A stretch of DNA of 64,000 nucleotides from VXNE01 sp965205735 (GCA_965205735.1 OZ242179.1:1488001-1552000); one strand, 5' to 3'. Shown: positions 53,431-62,676, counted from the first letter of the stretch. Program-made: numbers and translations. Notes: generated by a model not told the origin, from the letters alone.

Positions 53431-53541
53431 TGCCCCACAGCCGGCGCCTTCGGCTTCGCCTGTGGCCCGGCCCCGCTCGTCGACCATGGAACAACCGTCC
53501 TCGGTCGCTGGCGCTCCCGGAAGACGTTTGCTCCATGGAAG
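53431..53541 (+). repeat. Family B repeat, full copy upstream of rmlA
   Basis: GTGCCCCACAGCCGGCGCCT begins the first hairpin (CCACAG/CTGTGG arms). The second hairpin runs from CCATGGAACAACCG to CGTTTGCTCCATGG with matching CCATGGA/TCCATGG ends. It fills most of the gap between rmlA and the epimerase and its last bases touch the epimerase stop codon. Confidence 0.78.
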
Positions 53542-53543
53542 CG

Positions 53544-54578
53544 TCAAATATCGACGATTCCGCCGTACATTTCGACATCGCGCAAGACCTTGTGCCAGCG
53601 CAAGAGTTCCTTGTACCAGTCAAGCGTAATGGTCTGGATCGTCTTGTCGACAGTGCCGGCGTCCAATGCTTCGCAGATTTCCGCCACGCCGTCTTCGGCT
53701 GTCTTCTCGGCGCGATAGCCCAGAGCCTCGATCTTCCCGAACGCGACGCGGTAGCTGCGGCGATCCGGATCGCCGTACCACTCGATCTCCACGTCGCCCG
53801 GCACGCACGCTGCGACGACCTCCCCAAGGTCACGGATCTGGTAGGTGTTCGATGCGGAGCCGACGTTGTAGATCTCGCCATTCACCGTTGCCGGATCCGC
53901 TTCCAGCATGAACATCAGCGCGCGCGCCGTGTCGCGCACATGGACCATCGGACGCCATTGGCTACCGTCTCGCATCAGCGGCAATTTCCGGGTCTTCCAT
54001 GCACCGTAGGTCATGCCATTGATCGCAAGGTCGAAGCGCATGCGAGGCGAGAGGCCGTATACGGTCGCCTGCCGCAGCACGATGACGCAGAAGGACTCGT
54101 CCGCCAGCGCCAACACGCCCCCCTCAGCCATCTCGTTTGCCCGCGCATAGGTCGTGAGCGGGTTGGTGGGACTGTTTTCGTCGGCGACGACGCCCTCCCC
54201 CTGCGCGCCGTAGACGCTGCATGAGGACGGCAAGATGTAGCGGCGCGCCCCGGCCTTCCTGGCGAGGCCAGCCGTGCGCACGCGCGAGCGGTGGTTGATC
54301 GCGAGCGTCGCCTGTCGGAACAACTCGCCGGAGGGATCGTTGGAAATGGCGGCCAGGTCGATGATCGCATCCGTGCCTGCGACGTGGGCCGCGGTCAGCT
54401 TGCGGGTGTCCTCGACGACGACTTCGAGACCCGCGTGTTCCGGCAGCAGACCGCGTCCGAAGAAGAACCGATCCACGGCTCTGACCCGGTGGCCTTCGCG
54501 AAGCAGCATGGGCACCAGCGTCGTGCCGATGTACCCGCCCGCCCCGGTGACCAGGACGTGTTTTCGCGCGCGCGCCAT
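53544..54578 (-). CDS. Extended SDR nucleotide-sugar epimerase/dehydratase, altered active site
   Basis: 344 residues. The NAD-binding GAGGYIGTTLVPMLL at the N-terminus, DLAAISNDPSGE, and LPSSCSVYGAQGE are typical of extended SDRs. The YxxxK motif reads TYARANEMAE, so the catalytic lysine position is asparagine. The C-terminal part (WRPMVHVRDTARAL, YNVGSASNTYQI, SYRVAFGKIEALGY) is family-like. It may use an unusual mechanism or have lost dehydrogenase activity. Upstream is a copy of the element end found at 17917. Confidence 0.85.
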   Translation of the reverse strand: MARARKHVLVTGAGGYIGTTLVPMLLREGHRVRAVDRFFFGRGLLPEHAGLEVVVEDTRKLTAAHVAGTDAIIDLAAISNDPSGELFRQATLAINHRSRVRTAGLARKAGARRYILPSSCSVYGAQGEGVVADENSPTNPLTTYARANEMAEGGVLALADESFCVIVLRQATVYGLSPRMRFDLAINGMTYGAWKTRKLPLMRDGSQWRPMVHVRDTARALMFMLEADPATVNGEIYNVGSASNTYQIRDLGEVVAACVPGDVEIEWYGDPDRRSYRVAFGKIEALGYRAEKTAEDGVAEICEALDAGTVDKTIQTITLDWYKELLRWHKVLRDVEMYGGIVDI

Positions 54579-54628
54579 GCCGGGACTCGAAAGGCGCTAC
54601 GCGCAGCCGGCCGGGTGGGCGGAATGCC

Positions 54629-54728
54629 GCAGTTTGTTCCCGGCAGGACTTTCGCAATACGGGATTAACCCATGGGAACTAAAAGACATTTATCTACTAA
54701 ACAAGCGGCTTGGTGAAATGTCCGGGCC
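54629..54728 (+). repeat. Right-end copy of the 335-bp inverted-repeat element
   Basis: GCAGTTTGTTCCCGGCAGGA, then AAAAGACATTTA, then AAGCGGCTTGGTGAAATGTC. It aligns throughout with 17917-18012, including the terminal repeat. I find no matching left end nearby. As at the first site, it abuts the 3' end of a minus-strand gene (here manC). Confidence 0.7.
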
Positions 54729-54733
54729 AGGTC

Positions 54734-56227
54734 TCAGGAGACGCTGGAGCTTCCCTCGACGCGCTCATAGTCGTCGTCGAATCGGACGATGTCGTCCTCT
54801 CCAAGGTAGTCGCCCACCTGCACCTCGATCAGTTCCATCGGCACTGTACCCGGATTGCTGATCCGATGCCTGCTGCCTTTGGGAATATAGGTCGATTCGT
54901 TCGCCGACAGCGTCAATGTGGCATCTCCGCAGGTCACTTTGGCCGTGCCGCGCACAACGATCCAATGCTCCGATCGGTGGAGGTGCGACTGCAACGACAA
55001 CCGGGCACCGGGATTCACGGCGATTCTCTTGACCTGATAGTGCTCACCCGCCTCCACTATTTCGTAGCTTCCCCAAGGACGATTGACGCGGGGATGCGCG
55101 TCGTACTGGGTATACGCGAGATCCTTCATGCGCCCGACCACTTCCTTGACCTTCTGGGCATGGCCTTGGGCCGCAATCAAGACCGCATCGGGCGTATCCA
55201 CGACCATCAATCCGTCCACCCCCACCGTCACCACCAGCCGCTTGTCGGCCTGTACCAGGGAGTTGGTGGTATCGAGGGCGATGACATCGCCGACGATGGC
55301 ATTGTTGTCCTCGTTGCGCGCGCGGATTCCGTGCAGCGCCGACCAGGATCCCACATCGGACCAACCGACATCCATCGGCAGCATCACGGCCGCATCCGTC
55401 TTCTCCATGATGCCGTAATCGATCGAATCCTTCGGCGAATCCGCGAACTGGGAACCGGGACGGAAGAAGTCCTGGTGGTCCGAACCTGAAGTGACCGCCG
55501 CCTGGCAACACGCGAGCATGGCGGGCTGATGCCGGCCCAGTTGCTCGAGGTATGCGCTCGCCCGGCAGAGGAAGATGCCGCTGTTCCAGAAGAAATCGCC
55601 CGACTGCACGTACTCCTTGGCCGTCGCGGCATCGGGCTTCTCATAGAACTCGGCAACGGGACGGACTCCGGCGCCGAGCGCCTTGCCCGCGCGGATATAG
55701 CCGTAGGCCGTATCCGGACTCGATGGACGGACGCCGAACGCGATCAGGTTGCCCGAAACGGCAGGTTCCAAGGCCGACTGCACGACGGCGCAGAACGCAT
55801 CCGGCAGTTCAATGTGGTGATCCGAAGGTACGATCAGCAGCACGGGATCCTCGTCGCGCCGCAGCGCGTGACACGCTGCCAGCCCCACCGCCGGCGCCGT
55901 ACCGCAGGCCACGCTCTCCAGCAGGATGGCGCCGCAGTGCTGAGCGATCTCGCGACAATGCTCGGCGACGAGGAACCGATGCTCCTCGTTGCAGACGATG
56001 TAGGGTGCCATCGCATTGAGGCGCCCTACGCGCAACAGCGTTTCCTGCAACATCGAGCGGTCGCTGGTCAGGGAAAGGAAATGCTTGGGATAGCGTCCGC
56101 GCGACAATGGCCACAGGCGCGTTCCCGAGCCGCCCGCCAGCACTACCGGAAGGATGAATGCCAAATGCCTTGCTCCCCTTCTCCCCCGATAAAAAGCCCG
56201 GCCGGGGAGTTTCGCCGGTTCGCGCAA
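54734..56227 (-). CDS. manC: Mannose-1-phosphate guanylyltransferase / mannose-6-phosphate isomerase
   Basis: 497-residue bifunctional enzyme making GDP-mannose. N-terminal nucleotidyltransferase: LPVVLAGGSGTRLWPLSR, YPKHFLSL, and the C-terminal cupin isomerase: RPWGSYEIVEAGEHYQVKRI, HLHRSEHWIVVRGTAKV, YIPKGSRHRISNPG. A TTG at 56164 (LAFILPVVLAGG), preceded by AAGGGGAG, is a good alternative start because the first 21 residues of the longer frame are not family-like. Confidence 0.93.
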   Translation of the reverse strand: MREPAKLPGRAFYRGRRGARHLAFILPVVLAGGSGTRLWPLSRGRYPKHFLSLTSDRSMLQETLLRVGRLNAMAPYIVCNEEHRFLVAEHCREIAQHCGAILLESVACGTAPAVGLAACHALRRDEDPVLLIVPSDHHIELPDAFCAVVQSALEPAVSGNLIAFGVRPSSPDTAYGYIRAGKALGAGVRPVAEFYEKPDAATAKEYVQSGDFFWNSGIFLCRASAYLEQLGRHQPAMLACCQAAVTSGSDHQDFFRPGSQFADSPKDSIDYGIMEKTDAAVMLPMDVGWSDVGSWSALHGIRARNEDNNAIVGDVIALDTTNSLVQADKRLVVTVGVDGLMVVDTPDAVLIAAQGHAQKVKEVVGRMKDLAYTQYDAHPRVNRPWGSYEIVEAGEHYQVKRIAVNPGARLSLQSHLHRSEHWIVVRGTAKVTCGDATLTLSANESTYIPKGSRHRISNPGTVPMELIEVQVGDYLGEDDIVRFDDDYERVEGSSSVS

Positions 56228-56309
56228 CTGTTGCTATCATTCTAGCGCGTCGCGTACACCCGTTGCAGGGTCGGCGGGCGGGGCGCGGGACCATGCCGGG
56301 GGGTCACCA

Positions 56310-57473
56310 TTGCGCGTCTTACATGTTTACCGAACCTATTATCCCGATAGCCAGGGAGGTATCGAAGAGGTAATTCGGCAGATCTGTCTCTTTACCAAGA
56401 CGCGGGGCTATGACAATCGACTGCTGGCGCTGAGCGCCAATGCCAAGCCTCTGGTGCTTCGCCGCAGCGAAGCAACGGTCTATCGCGCCCGCCGCGACAT
56501 CGAGGTCGCTTCCTGCGGGATGTCTCTGCAAGCCTTCGCCATGTACCGACGCCTCGCCGAGTGGGCCGATATCCTCCACTACCACTTCCCGTGGCCGTTC
56601 GGCGACCTGCTGCACCTGACTTCGCGAACGAAGCGGCCGACGGTCTTGACCTACCACTCCGATATCGTTCGCCAGCGCGTGCTGAGCCTACTGTACCGTC
56701 CAGTGATGAACCGGTTCTTGCGCTCCGTCGACTGTATCGTAGGCACATCGCCCAACTACCTCGCCACCAGCAACGTGGTGCGCCGTTTCCAGGACAAGGT
56801 CGAGATCGTTCCCCTTGGCCTGAACGAACATACCTACCCGCCCGTTTCGCCCGACATTCGCGCAGAGATGCAGGGTAAGTACGGAGAAGGTTTTTTTCTG
56901 TTCATCGGCGTCCTGCGCTACTACAAGGGTCTGCACATACTGCTCGACGCGGTTGCCAACGCGCCCTTCCGCGTCGTCATCGCGGGTTCGGGACCGACAG
57001 AGCGCGAACTGCTCGACCAGGCACGGCGGCTACGCCTGGATAACGTCTCCTTCACCGGCTATGTATCCAACGAGGAAAAAGTGGCCCTGTTGTCGCTTTG
57101 CCGTAGCGTGGTATTCCCATCCTACCTGCGCACCGAGGCGTTCGGCGTCACGCTTCTGGAAGGCGCCATGTACGGCAAGGCACTGATTTCAACGGAGGCG
57201 GGATCGGGCACCAGCCACGTCAACATCGGCGGCGAAACCGGGTTGGTCGTGGCTCCCGGATCCGCTCCCGCGCTGCGCCAGGCCATGGACCGCATCCACG
57301 ATTGTCCGGAGATGGCCGACGCCATGGGTCGGCGAGCCCGGCAACGCTTCGACCAACTCTTCACCGGCGACCTGATGGGCGAACGTTACGACGCGATCTA
57401 CCGCAGTCTTGGACACAAAGCCCTCGACGCGCTCGACGCGGAAAAGCAGCGCAGCAACGGCGCGGGCATTTGA
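56310..57473 (+). CDS. Family 4 glycosyltransferase
   Basis: 387 residues from a TTG start: MRVLHVYRTYYPDSQGGIEEVIRQI, a GT-B fold with ILHYHFPWPFGDLL, FFLFIGVLRYYKGLHILLDA, VIAGSGPTERELL and the donor-site RTEAFGVTLLEGAMYGKALIS (EX7E type). Likely adds mannose or a related sugar to lipid-linked polysaccharide, given manC next door. Divergent from manC. Confidence 0.92.
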   Translation: MRVLHVYRTYYPDSQGGIEEVIRQICLFTKTRGYDNRLLALSANAKPLVLRRSEATVYRARRDIEVASCGMSLQAFAMYRRLAEWADILHYHFPWPFGDLLHLTSRTKRPTVLTYHSDIVRQRVLSLLYRPVMNRFLRSVDCIVGTSPNYLATSNVVRRFQDKVEIVPLGLNEHTYPPVSPDIRAEMQGKYGEGFFLFIGVLRYYKGLHILLDAVANAPFRVVIAGSGPTERELLDQARRLRLDNVSFTGYVSNEEKVALLSLCRSVVFPSYLRTEAFGVTLLEGAMYGKALISTEAGSGTSHVNIGGETGLVVAPGSAPALRQAMDRIHDCPEMADAMGRRARQRFDQLFTGDLMGERYDAIYRSLGHKALDALDAEKQRSNGAGI

Positions 57474-57485
57474 AGTCGACGGCCG

Positions 57486-58589
57486 GTGAGAATCGCGGTC
57501 GATGCTCGCCCCCTGACCGCACCCAAGACGGGTATCGGTCGCTACCTGACCGAACTGCTGCAACGGATGCTGCGGCACTCGACTCACCAATGGTTTCTCT
57601 ACGGCCCGCCGCCCGCTTGGGAGACGCCGGCGTCTTCTCGGGACATGCATCCAACCAGTCTCGCTACCCTGCCGAATGTCGTCGTCCGGACGCAGGCGGT
57701 TCTGGGGGAACTGCATGCCCAGGTGCTGTTTCCGCGCTGGGCGGCGCTTGATCGGGCAGACGTTTTCTGGTCGCCCCGGCACCGCGTGCCGATACGGCTG
57801 TCGACGCCCGCGGTCGTCACTATCCACGACCTGGTGTGGAAGCACGCACCCGCAACAATGAAAACACTGGGATACTTGGTTGAACGCGCGACGATGCCGC
57901 GCTCCATTCGTCGAGCGCGGCGTCTCATCGCGGTATCGCGAGCGACCAAGTGCTCCATCAAACGCTACTTCCCCGAGGCCGCCGACAAGACGACCGTCGT
58001 ACACGCGGCGTCGTTCGCCGCAGCATCGGCGATACCCGCCGCCCGAGCCCCCCGACCTTTCGGTCTCTTCGTCGGCACGGTCGAGCCGAGAAAGAACCTC
58101 GAACGCCTGCTAGAGGCGTTTGCGCGCATCAAGGACGACGTGGAGCATGACCTGCACCTCGTCGGAGGCACAGGATGGCGGATGCCGAAGCTGAGCGCGC
58201 TTATCCGGGCGAATGGGCTGGAGTCACGCGTTCGCCAGCTCGGGGCACTCGAAGACGAAGATCTACTCAGGCAGTACGCCGGTTGCGATTTCGTCGCGAT
58301 GCCGAGCCTCTACGAGGGGTTTGGCTTGCCGATCATCGAGGCGATGACCTTCGGCAAGCCCGTGCTCACCGGCAATACGTCGGCGATGCCGGAGATCGCC
58401 GGCGACGCCGGCCTGTTCGTCGATCCGACATCCACCGAGGACATCGCCCGCGGGCTCAAACGCATGATGACGGACAGCGCGCTCCGATCACGATTGGCCG
58501 CTGCGGCCCGCCAGCGGGCGAGCGACTTCTCCTGGGACCGAGCCGCCGCCGAAACGATTCGCGTCATTGAGTCGGCGGCCGCTGCTTAG
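57486..58589 (+). CDS. Family 4 glycosyltransferase (mannosyltransferase-like)
   Basis: 367 residues from GTG 57486: MRIAVDARPLTAPKTGIGRYL, TIHDLVWKHAP, FGLFVGTVEPRKNLERLLEAF, LHLVGGTGWRM and MPSLYEGFGLPIIEAMTFGKPVL. This pattern is common in mannosyl- and rhamnosyltransferases of O-antigen clusters. Twelve bases after the previous gene. Its 3' end overlaps the convergent polymerase/ligase gene by 102 bases. Confidence 0.92.
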   Translation: MRIAVDARPLTAPKTGIGRYLTELLQRMLRHSTHQWFLYGPPPAWETPASSRDMHPTSLATLPNVVVRTQAVLGELHAQVLFPRWAALDRADVFWSPRHRVPIRLSTPAVVTIHDLVWKHAPATMKTLGYLVERATMPRSIRRARRLIAVSRATKCSIKRYFPEAADKTTVVHAASFAAASAIPAARAPRPFGLFVGTVEPRKNLERLLEAFARIKDDVEHDLHLVGGTGWRMPKLSALIRANGLESRVRQLGALEDEDLLRQYAGCDFVAMPSLYEGFGLPIIEAMTFGKPVLTGNTSAMPEIAGDAGLFVDPTSTEDIARGLKRMMTDSALRSRLAAAARQRASDFSWDRAAAETIRVIESAAAA

Positions 58590-59717
58590 CGCGACGCTTA
58601 TCGCTACCGGCAACCAGATGAGCATCCAAGTCCAGCCTATCCTGGTGACCAGCTCATGGCCATCGAGCAGATAGGCGGGCAGCGCCAGCGCATAGATGCC
58701 GAGCGCCAGCTTCGCCTCCTGCCGGTGAAAGTTCGCCAACAGCGTTCGTATGGAGAGGGCCAGCAGCGCAGCGAACATCGCCACGGCGACAACGCCTCCC
58801 TGGAAAAACACGGCGAGATACAGATTGTGCGGATGCACCATCAAATAGCAGCCGAGCAAGACGCCGTCGTCCGTCAAGACGCCGTTACCGAACCATGGAC
58901 CGTGCGCCAGTGCGCGGGACAGGATTTCCGTCCATATCGCCGGCCGAAAACTATCGCCGCGCGGCAGCAGGAGTTCGCTTGCGGGGCTCCCCAACAACCC
59001 TCCGACAAAGGCAAGTGCCGAAGCGGCGACAGCGATTGCGAACACGGCGAACATGGCTGCCGACTTCGCTCTGCGGGAAATCAGATAGATGACACAGGCG
59101 AACGGCACGGCGATCCAGGCATTGCGCGAATCCGTCAACACCACCGCAGAAGCCAAACAAATTGCGTTCAACGCGGCGAACGCTCGCCATCGGCGGGACG
59201 GCGCCTCGAACACCCAGTAAAGGGAGCACAACAGCGCCACACCGAATATCAGGGCCGCGCACACTTGACACTCGAGTTGGCCCAGGCCGATCAGGCGGCC
59301 ATCGTCCGGGGGGAAAGCGAAAAACCGGACCAGCGCTACCGCCGCCGCAGCGCCAGCGAACACGGCAATGGTCAAGCTCAACCTTCGAAAGAACCAGTCG
59401 GCGCGGAGTCCCTCGGCCGCAGCCACGACAAAACACACTATCAGCACCACCCGGCTCCATTGGCTCAACGCGTCCCGAGCGTCGAATGGGTCCGACCAGA
59501 AGCTCGAAGCCGCCAGATAGCCGACCAACGCCACTGCGCAGAGAAAAGTCCAGTCGAGCCAGAGTCCCGACCAGCGACGGCACCCCGCGAGAGTCAGGAC
59601 GGCGAGCAGGTAGGTCGGAAAGCTGGAGCCGCTTTGGCTGGTGAGGACGAATATCGAAGCGAACGAGAACACCAGCAACCCAGCGCTGATGGGCACGCGA
59701 TATTCGAGCAGGTACAT
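58488..59717 (-). CDS. O-antigen ligase/polymerase family membrane protein (Wzy/WaaL type)
   Basis: 409 residues with about eleven membrane segments. The Wzy_C/O-antigen-ligase region has VLTDSRNAWIAVPFACVIYL, RPAIWTEILSRALAHGPWFGNG and MVHPHNLYLAVFFQGGVVAV, the usual RxxxW-type and HxHN-type motifs in periplasmic loops. Whether it polymerises repeat units or ligates them to lipid A core cannot be told. The C-terminal tail runs 102 bases into the opposing glycosyltransferase gene. Confidence 0.88.
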   Translation of the reverse strand: MYLLEYRVPISAGLLVFSFASIFVLTSQSGSSFPTYLLAVLTLAGCRRWSGLWLDWTFLCAVALVGYLAASSFWSDPFDARDALSQWSRVVLIVCFVVAAAEGLRADWFFRRLSLTIAVFAGAAAAVALVRFFAFPPDDGRLIGLGQLECQVCAALIFGVALLCSLYWVFEAPSRRWRAFAALNAICLASAVVLTDSRNAWIAVPFACVIYLISRRAKSAAMFAVFAIAVAASALAFVGGLLGSPASELLLPRGDSFRPAIWTEILSRALAHGPWFGNGVLTDDGVLLGCYLMVHPHNLYLAVFFQGGVVAVAMFAALLALSIRTLLANFHRQEAKLALGIYALALPAYLLDGHELVTRIGWTWMLIWLPVAISVALSSGRRLNDANRFGGGSVPGEVARPLAGRSGQS

Positions 59718-59803
59718 CCGGTCAGAGCGTACCCCGGTTGTGTCCCTTGGCCAATCGCCCCTTGCAGGGTGACCCGGAACCCTCGGCTAGGATTTGGGCT
59801 AAT

Positions 59804-60043
59804 TCAATAACGTGAAACAGGTTTGGGACGCGGTTTGCGCCGGTCCAGGACAAGCCAGGCGATCAGGTAGGCGGCGATAACGATCTTTGGCAAAAACAGG
59901 CCGGTCACGACCGTGCCGACTCGCACCAACGCGGGATCGATATCAAAATAGTTCGCGCAGCCGGCGCAAACGCCCCCGATCCAGCGTCTTTCGTAGTCCA
60001 GCGCGAGGTAGTCGCGACCGGCTTTTTCCGCTTCGTAGTTCAT
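59804..60043 (-). CDS. Small PspC-domain membrane protein
   Basis: 79 residues from ATG 60043. YERRWIGGVCAGCANYFDIDPALVRVGTVV is a clear PspC motif, followed by one membrane segment (GLFLPKIVIAAYLIAWLVL) and a basic tail. PspC domains act in envelope-stress signalling, but short single-domain proteins like this are not characterised. Confidence 0.85.
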   Translation of the reverse strand: MNYEAEKAGRDYLALDYERRWIGGVCAGCANYFDIDPALVRVGTVVTGLFLPKIVIAAYLIAWLVLDRRKPRPKPVSRY

Positions 60044-60053
60044 ATTCGCTACC

Positions 60054-60233
60054 CTACCCTTCCGAAAGTTCCACAACGTGCGCTGGCGTTTCCGGTCCGG
60101 GCGCGTCCGCCGGCGAGTCGATCACCGTGCCATGCGTCTGCGCGATGATGCCAAACAGGAGCATCGCAATGACGAGCAAGGCAAACGCGGCGATGGTGCC
60201 GCGCGGCACATTGATTCGCGACATTCTGAACAT
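60054..60233 (-). CDS. Small membrane protein, unknown
   Basis: 59 residues from ATG 60233 (MFRMSRINVPRGTIAAFALLVIA), one membrane segment and a short acidic, proline-rich tail (SPADAPGPETPAHVVELSEG). It lies ten bases before the PspC-domain gene on the same strand, so the two may work together. I do not recognise the family. Confidence 0.55.
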   Translation of the reverse strand: MFRMSRINVPRGTIAAFALLVIAMLLFGIIAQTHGTVIDSPADAPGPETPAHVVELSEG

Positions 60234-60377
60234 GACCCCTTTCCAACTCCCTGCGTACATCATTGGGCATCAAGAAGCGTGCCAAGTTCACTTCGCAGCG
60301 CCTGTTTTTTCCGACCAGCCCAGTCGGGCGCTCTCTTCCCGTAGCGGCGCGCGGATTCGTCGGCCTCCGCGCGCGTT

Positions 60378-60542
60378 TCAGGAGTTCTCTCCGCGAAGAA
60401 ACTTCTGTTTCATCTCACGGAAATGCGGATCGTCGATCCATTTGATGGCGAAAACCGCTAATAGTTGACAAATTCCGTTCCGCCAAACGCGCTTCAAGCC
60501 CAGCTTGTCTACGTCGAACGTGACATCCACGTGCCGATTCAT
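60378..60542 (-). CDS. Small hypothetical protein (54 residues)
   Basis: ATG 60542 to TGA 60378: MNRHVDVTFDVDKLGLKRVW, then LLAVFAIKWIDDPHFREMKQ and KFLRGENS. The composition looks protein-like and the frame is uninterrupted, but there is no clear ribosome binding site and I know no homologue. It is divergent from the acyl-CoA synthetase gene. Apart from this the 60264-60577 gap holds nothing I can identify. Confidence 0.35.
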   Translation of the reverse strand: MNRHVDVTFDVDKLGLKRVWRNGICQLLAVFAIKWIDDPHFREMKQKFLRGENS

Positions 60543-60577
60543 TAGTTTCAATCACTGAATCCGTTGGAATTTTGGGA

Positions 60578-62191
60578 ATGGACCTGCACTTCGCCTCCGT
60601 CTGGGAAGCCATATCCGATGGTGTTCCCCACCGCGACGCACTCATCTGCGGTGAGGTGAGGCGGAGTTGGCGCGAGTACGACGACCGGGCGGCGCGGGTC
60701 GCCCGCTTCCTGCAGTCGCGCGGCTTGCGTCCCGACTCCAAGGCAGCCATCTACCTGCACAATTCGAACGAATACCTCGAAGCCCAGTATGGCGTCTTCA
60801 AGGCGCGCGGCGTTCCCGTCAACGTCAACTATCGCTACAAGTTCGACGAACTCGTTTACCTGCTCGACAACGCCGACGCCGAAGTCGTCTTCTTCCAGGC
60901 CTGCTACGCGGCACGCATCTGGGAGATCCGCAACCGACTGCCAAAGGTCAAGACCTACGTGCAGATCGACGACGGCACGGAAGCGCTCCTGAACGACGTC
61001 TTCGACTACGAACGGATCATCCGCGACAGCGCACCGATGGAGCGCGCAGAACGACCCGGCGATGACATCTACATGCTCTACACCGGGGGCACCACGGGCA
61101 TGCCGAAGGGCGTCATGTACCATCAACAACCCTTTGTTTCAGGGCTCATGTCCTTTCTTCTCGGCAGCCGCTCGGCCGCGCCCAAACAGGTCGAGGACCT
61201 GCCTGCGGTCATCGAGACGCTGTCCGAGCGGGGGGACCGACCCGTCAGCCTGACCGCTTGTCCGCTGATGCACGGGACCGGCATGTGGCTCGGTGCCATG
61301 CTGCCGTTGCTGGCGGGTGGAACGGTTGTGACGATATCGAAACTGGGACTGGACCCGCACCTGATATGGGGCGAGGTAGAGCGAAACCGCTGCACCAGCG
61401 TCACAATCGTCGGCGACGCGTTCGCCAAGCCCATGCTGGATGCTCTGAACGAAGCCAGGGCCCGCGGCAATCCCTACGACATCTCCTCACTGAAGCAGAT
61501 CGTCTCCAGCGGCGTCATGTGGAGCGCCGAAGTCAAGGCGAGTCTGCTCGAGCATCAGGACATGACCCTGGTGGACACCGTGGGCTCGACCGAAGGCGGC
61601 ATGGGTTCGTCCGTCGCGACGCGCGGGAGCCTCGTGGGGACGGCCAAGTTCAGGGTCAACTCGGGGGTCCGGGTATTCTCCGATGACGGTCGCAATATCG
61701 AACCCGGATCGGGGCAAGTCGGCAGGTTGGCGAGTAGCCGCAATGCGGCCATCGGCTACTACAAGGATCCGGAAAAGTCCGCGGAGACGTTCAGGGAAAT
61801 CGATGGCGTCCGCTACAGTTTTCCGGGCGACTACGCGACGGTCGAAGCCGACGGCTCCATCACGCTCCTGGGCCGCGGCAGCAACTGTATCAATACCGCC
61901 GGCGAAAAGGTCTACCCGGAAGAAGTGGAGGAAGCGGTCAAACTTCACCCGGCGGTATACGACTGTCTCGTCGTCGGCATGGCCGACGAACGTTTCGGCC
62001 AGCGGGTGGTCGCGGTCGCGTCGACGAGCCGCCGGGTAGCCGAGCAGGACCTGATCGACTTCGCGCACGAACACCTGGCCGGATACAAGTCGCCCAAGCG
62101 GATCCTGTTTGTCGAAGAGGTCAGGCGCGGTCCGAACGGCAAGGCGGACTACAAGTGGGCGCGGTCGGAAGCCGAGCGCGCGTTTACCTAG
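60578..62191 (+). CDS. Acyl-CoA synthetase (AMP-forming)
   Basis: 537 residues from ATG 60578 (a TTG at 60572 is also in frame). Adenylating motifs: YMLYTGGTTGMPKGVMY (P-loop), VDTVGSTEGGMGSS, FPGDYATVEADGSITLLGR and the C-terminal lysine PNGKADYKWA. It resembles FadD-type ligases that activate branched or steroid-derived acids. It is followed by a DUF385 protein and a second ligase, probably one operon. Confidence 0.93.
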   Translation: MDLHFASVWEAISDGVPHRDALICGEVRRSWREYDDRAARVARFLQSRGLRPDSKAAIYLHNSNEYLEAQYGVFKARGVPVNVNYRYKFDELVYLLDNADAEVVFFQACYAARIWEIRNRLPKVKTYVQIDDGTEALLNDVFDYERIIRDSAPMERAERPGDDIYMLYTGGTTGMPKGVMYHQQPFVSGLMSFLLGSRSAAPKQVEDLPAVIETLSERGDRPVSLTACPLMHGTGMWLGAMLPLLAGGTVVTISKLGLDPHLIWGEVERNRCTSVTIVGDAFAKPMLDALNEARARGNPYDISSLKQIVSSGVMWSAEVKASLLEHQDMTLVDTVGSTEGGMGSSVATRGSLVGTAKFRVNSGVRVFSDDGRNIEPGSGQVGRLASSRNAAIGYYKDPEKSAETFREIDGVRYSFPGDYATVEADGSITLLGRGSNCINTAGEKVYPEEVEEAVKLHPAVYDCLVVGMADERFGQRVVAVASTSRRVAEQDLIDFAHEHLAGYKSPKRILFVEEVRRGPNGKADYKWARSEAERAFT

Positions 62192-62203
62192 CGGAGGCAA
62201 CAC

Positions 62204-62662
62204 ATGAAAATCCCCGAACCCCTCTTTGCGCTGATCAACCCCGCCATGCGGCTGCTGTTGCGTTCGCCCCTGCATGGTCCGATGAGCAGGAGCGTGATGC
62301 TCATTTCATTCAAGGGGCGCGTCACCGGGCGCACCTACACGACGCCGGTACGCTACGTTCAGGAAGGCGCGAAGATTCGCTGTCATACCAACAGGGACGC
62401 CAGGTGGTGGCCGAACCTGAAGCATGACTCCACGGTGGTGCTGCGCATCAGGGGACGCGATGTCGTGTGCTCCGCCAGCGTCATCGACGACGATCCGGCG
62501 ACCATCCGCGAACTGTTGGCCAGCTATCTCACGCAGTTTCCCGCAGACGCCGCGTATCACGACGTGGGTCTGCAGGGGGACAGAACACCGGTTCCGGAGG
62601 ATCTCGACCGCGCGTCATCCCACTCGATCGTCGTCGAGGCGACGCCCCTCGCGGACCGATAG
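62204..62662 (+). CDS. DUF385 / deazaflavin-dependent nitroreductase-family protein
   Basis: 152 residues: LLLRSPLHGPMSRSVMLISF, KGRVTGRTYTTPVRYVQEG, and RWWPNLKHDSTVVLRIRGRDV form the split-barrel fold seen in F420-binding Ddn-like proteins. Many gammaproteobacteria lacking F420 carry members whose cofactor is unknown. GGAGG precedes the ATG. It lies between two acyl-CoA synthetase genes. Confidence 0.82.
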   Translation: MKIPEPLFALINPAMRLLLRSPLHGPMSRSVMLISFKGRVTGRTYTTPVRYVQEGAKIRCHTNRDARWWPNLKHDSTVVLRIRGRDVVCSASVIDDDPATIRELLASYLTQFPADAAYHDVGLQGDRTPVPEDLDRASSHSIVVEATPLADR

Positions 62663-62676
62663 GGAAGCCGCATAGC

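Noticed and set aside
53350..53547. Longer RmlA reading frame starting at 53547
   Set aside because: The extension is antisense to a family B repeat, and RmlA proteins begin at MKGIILAGG.
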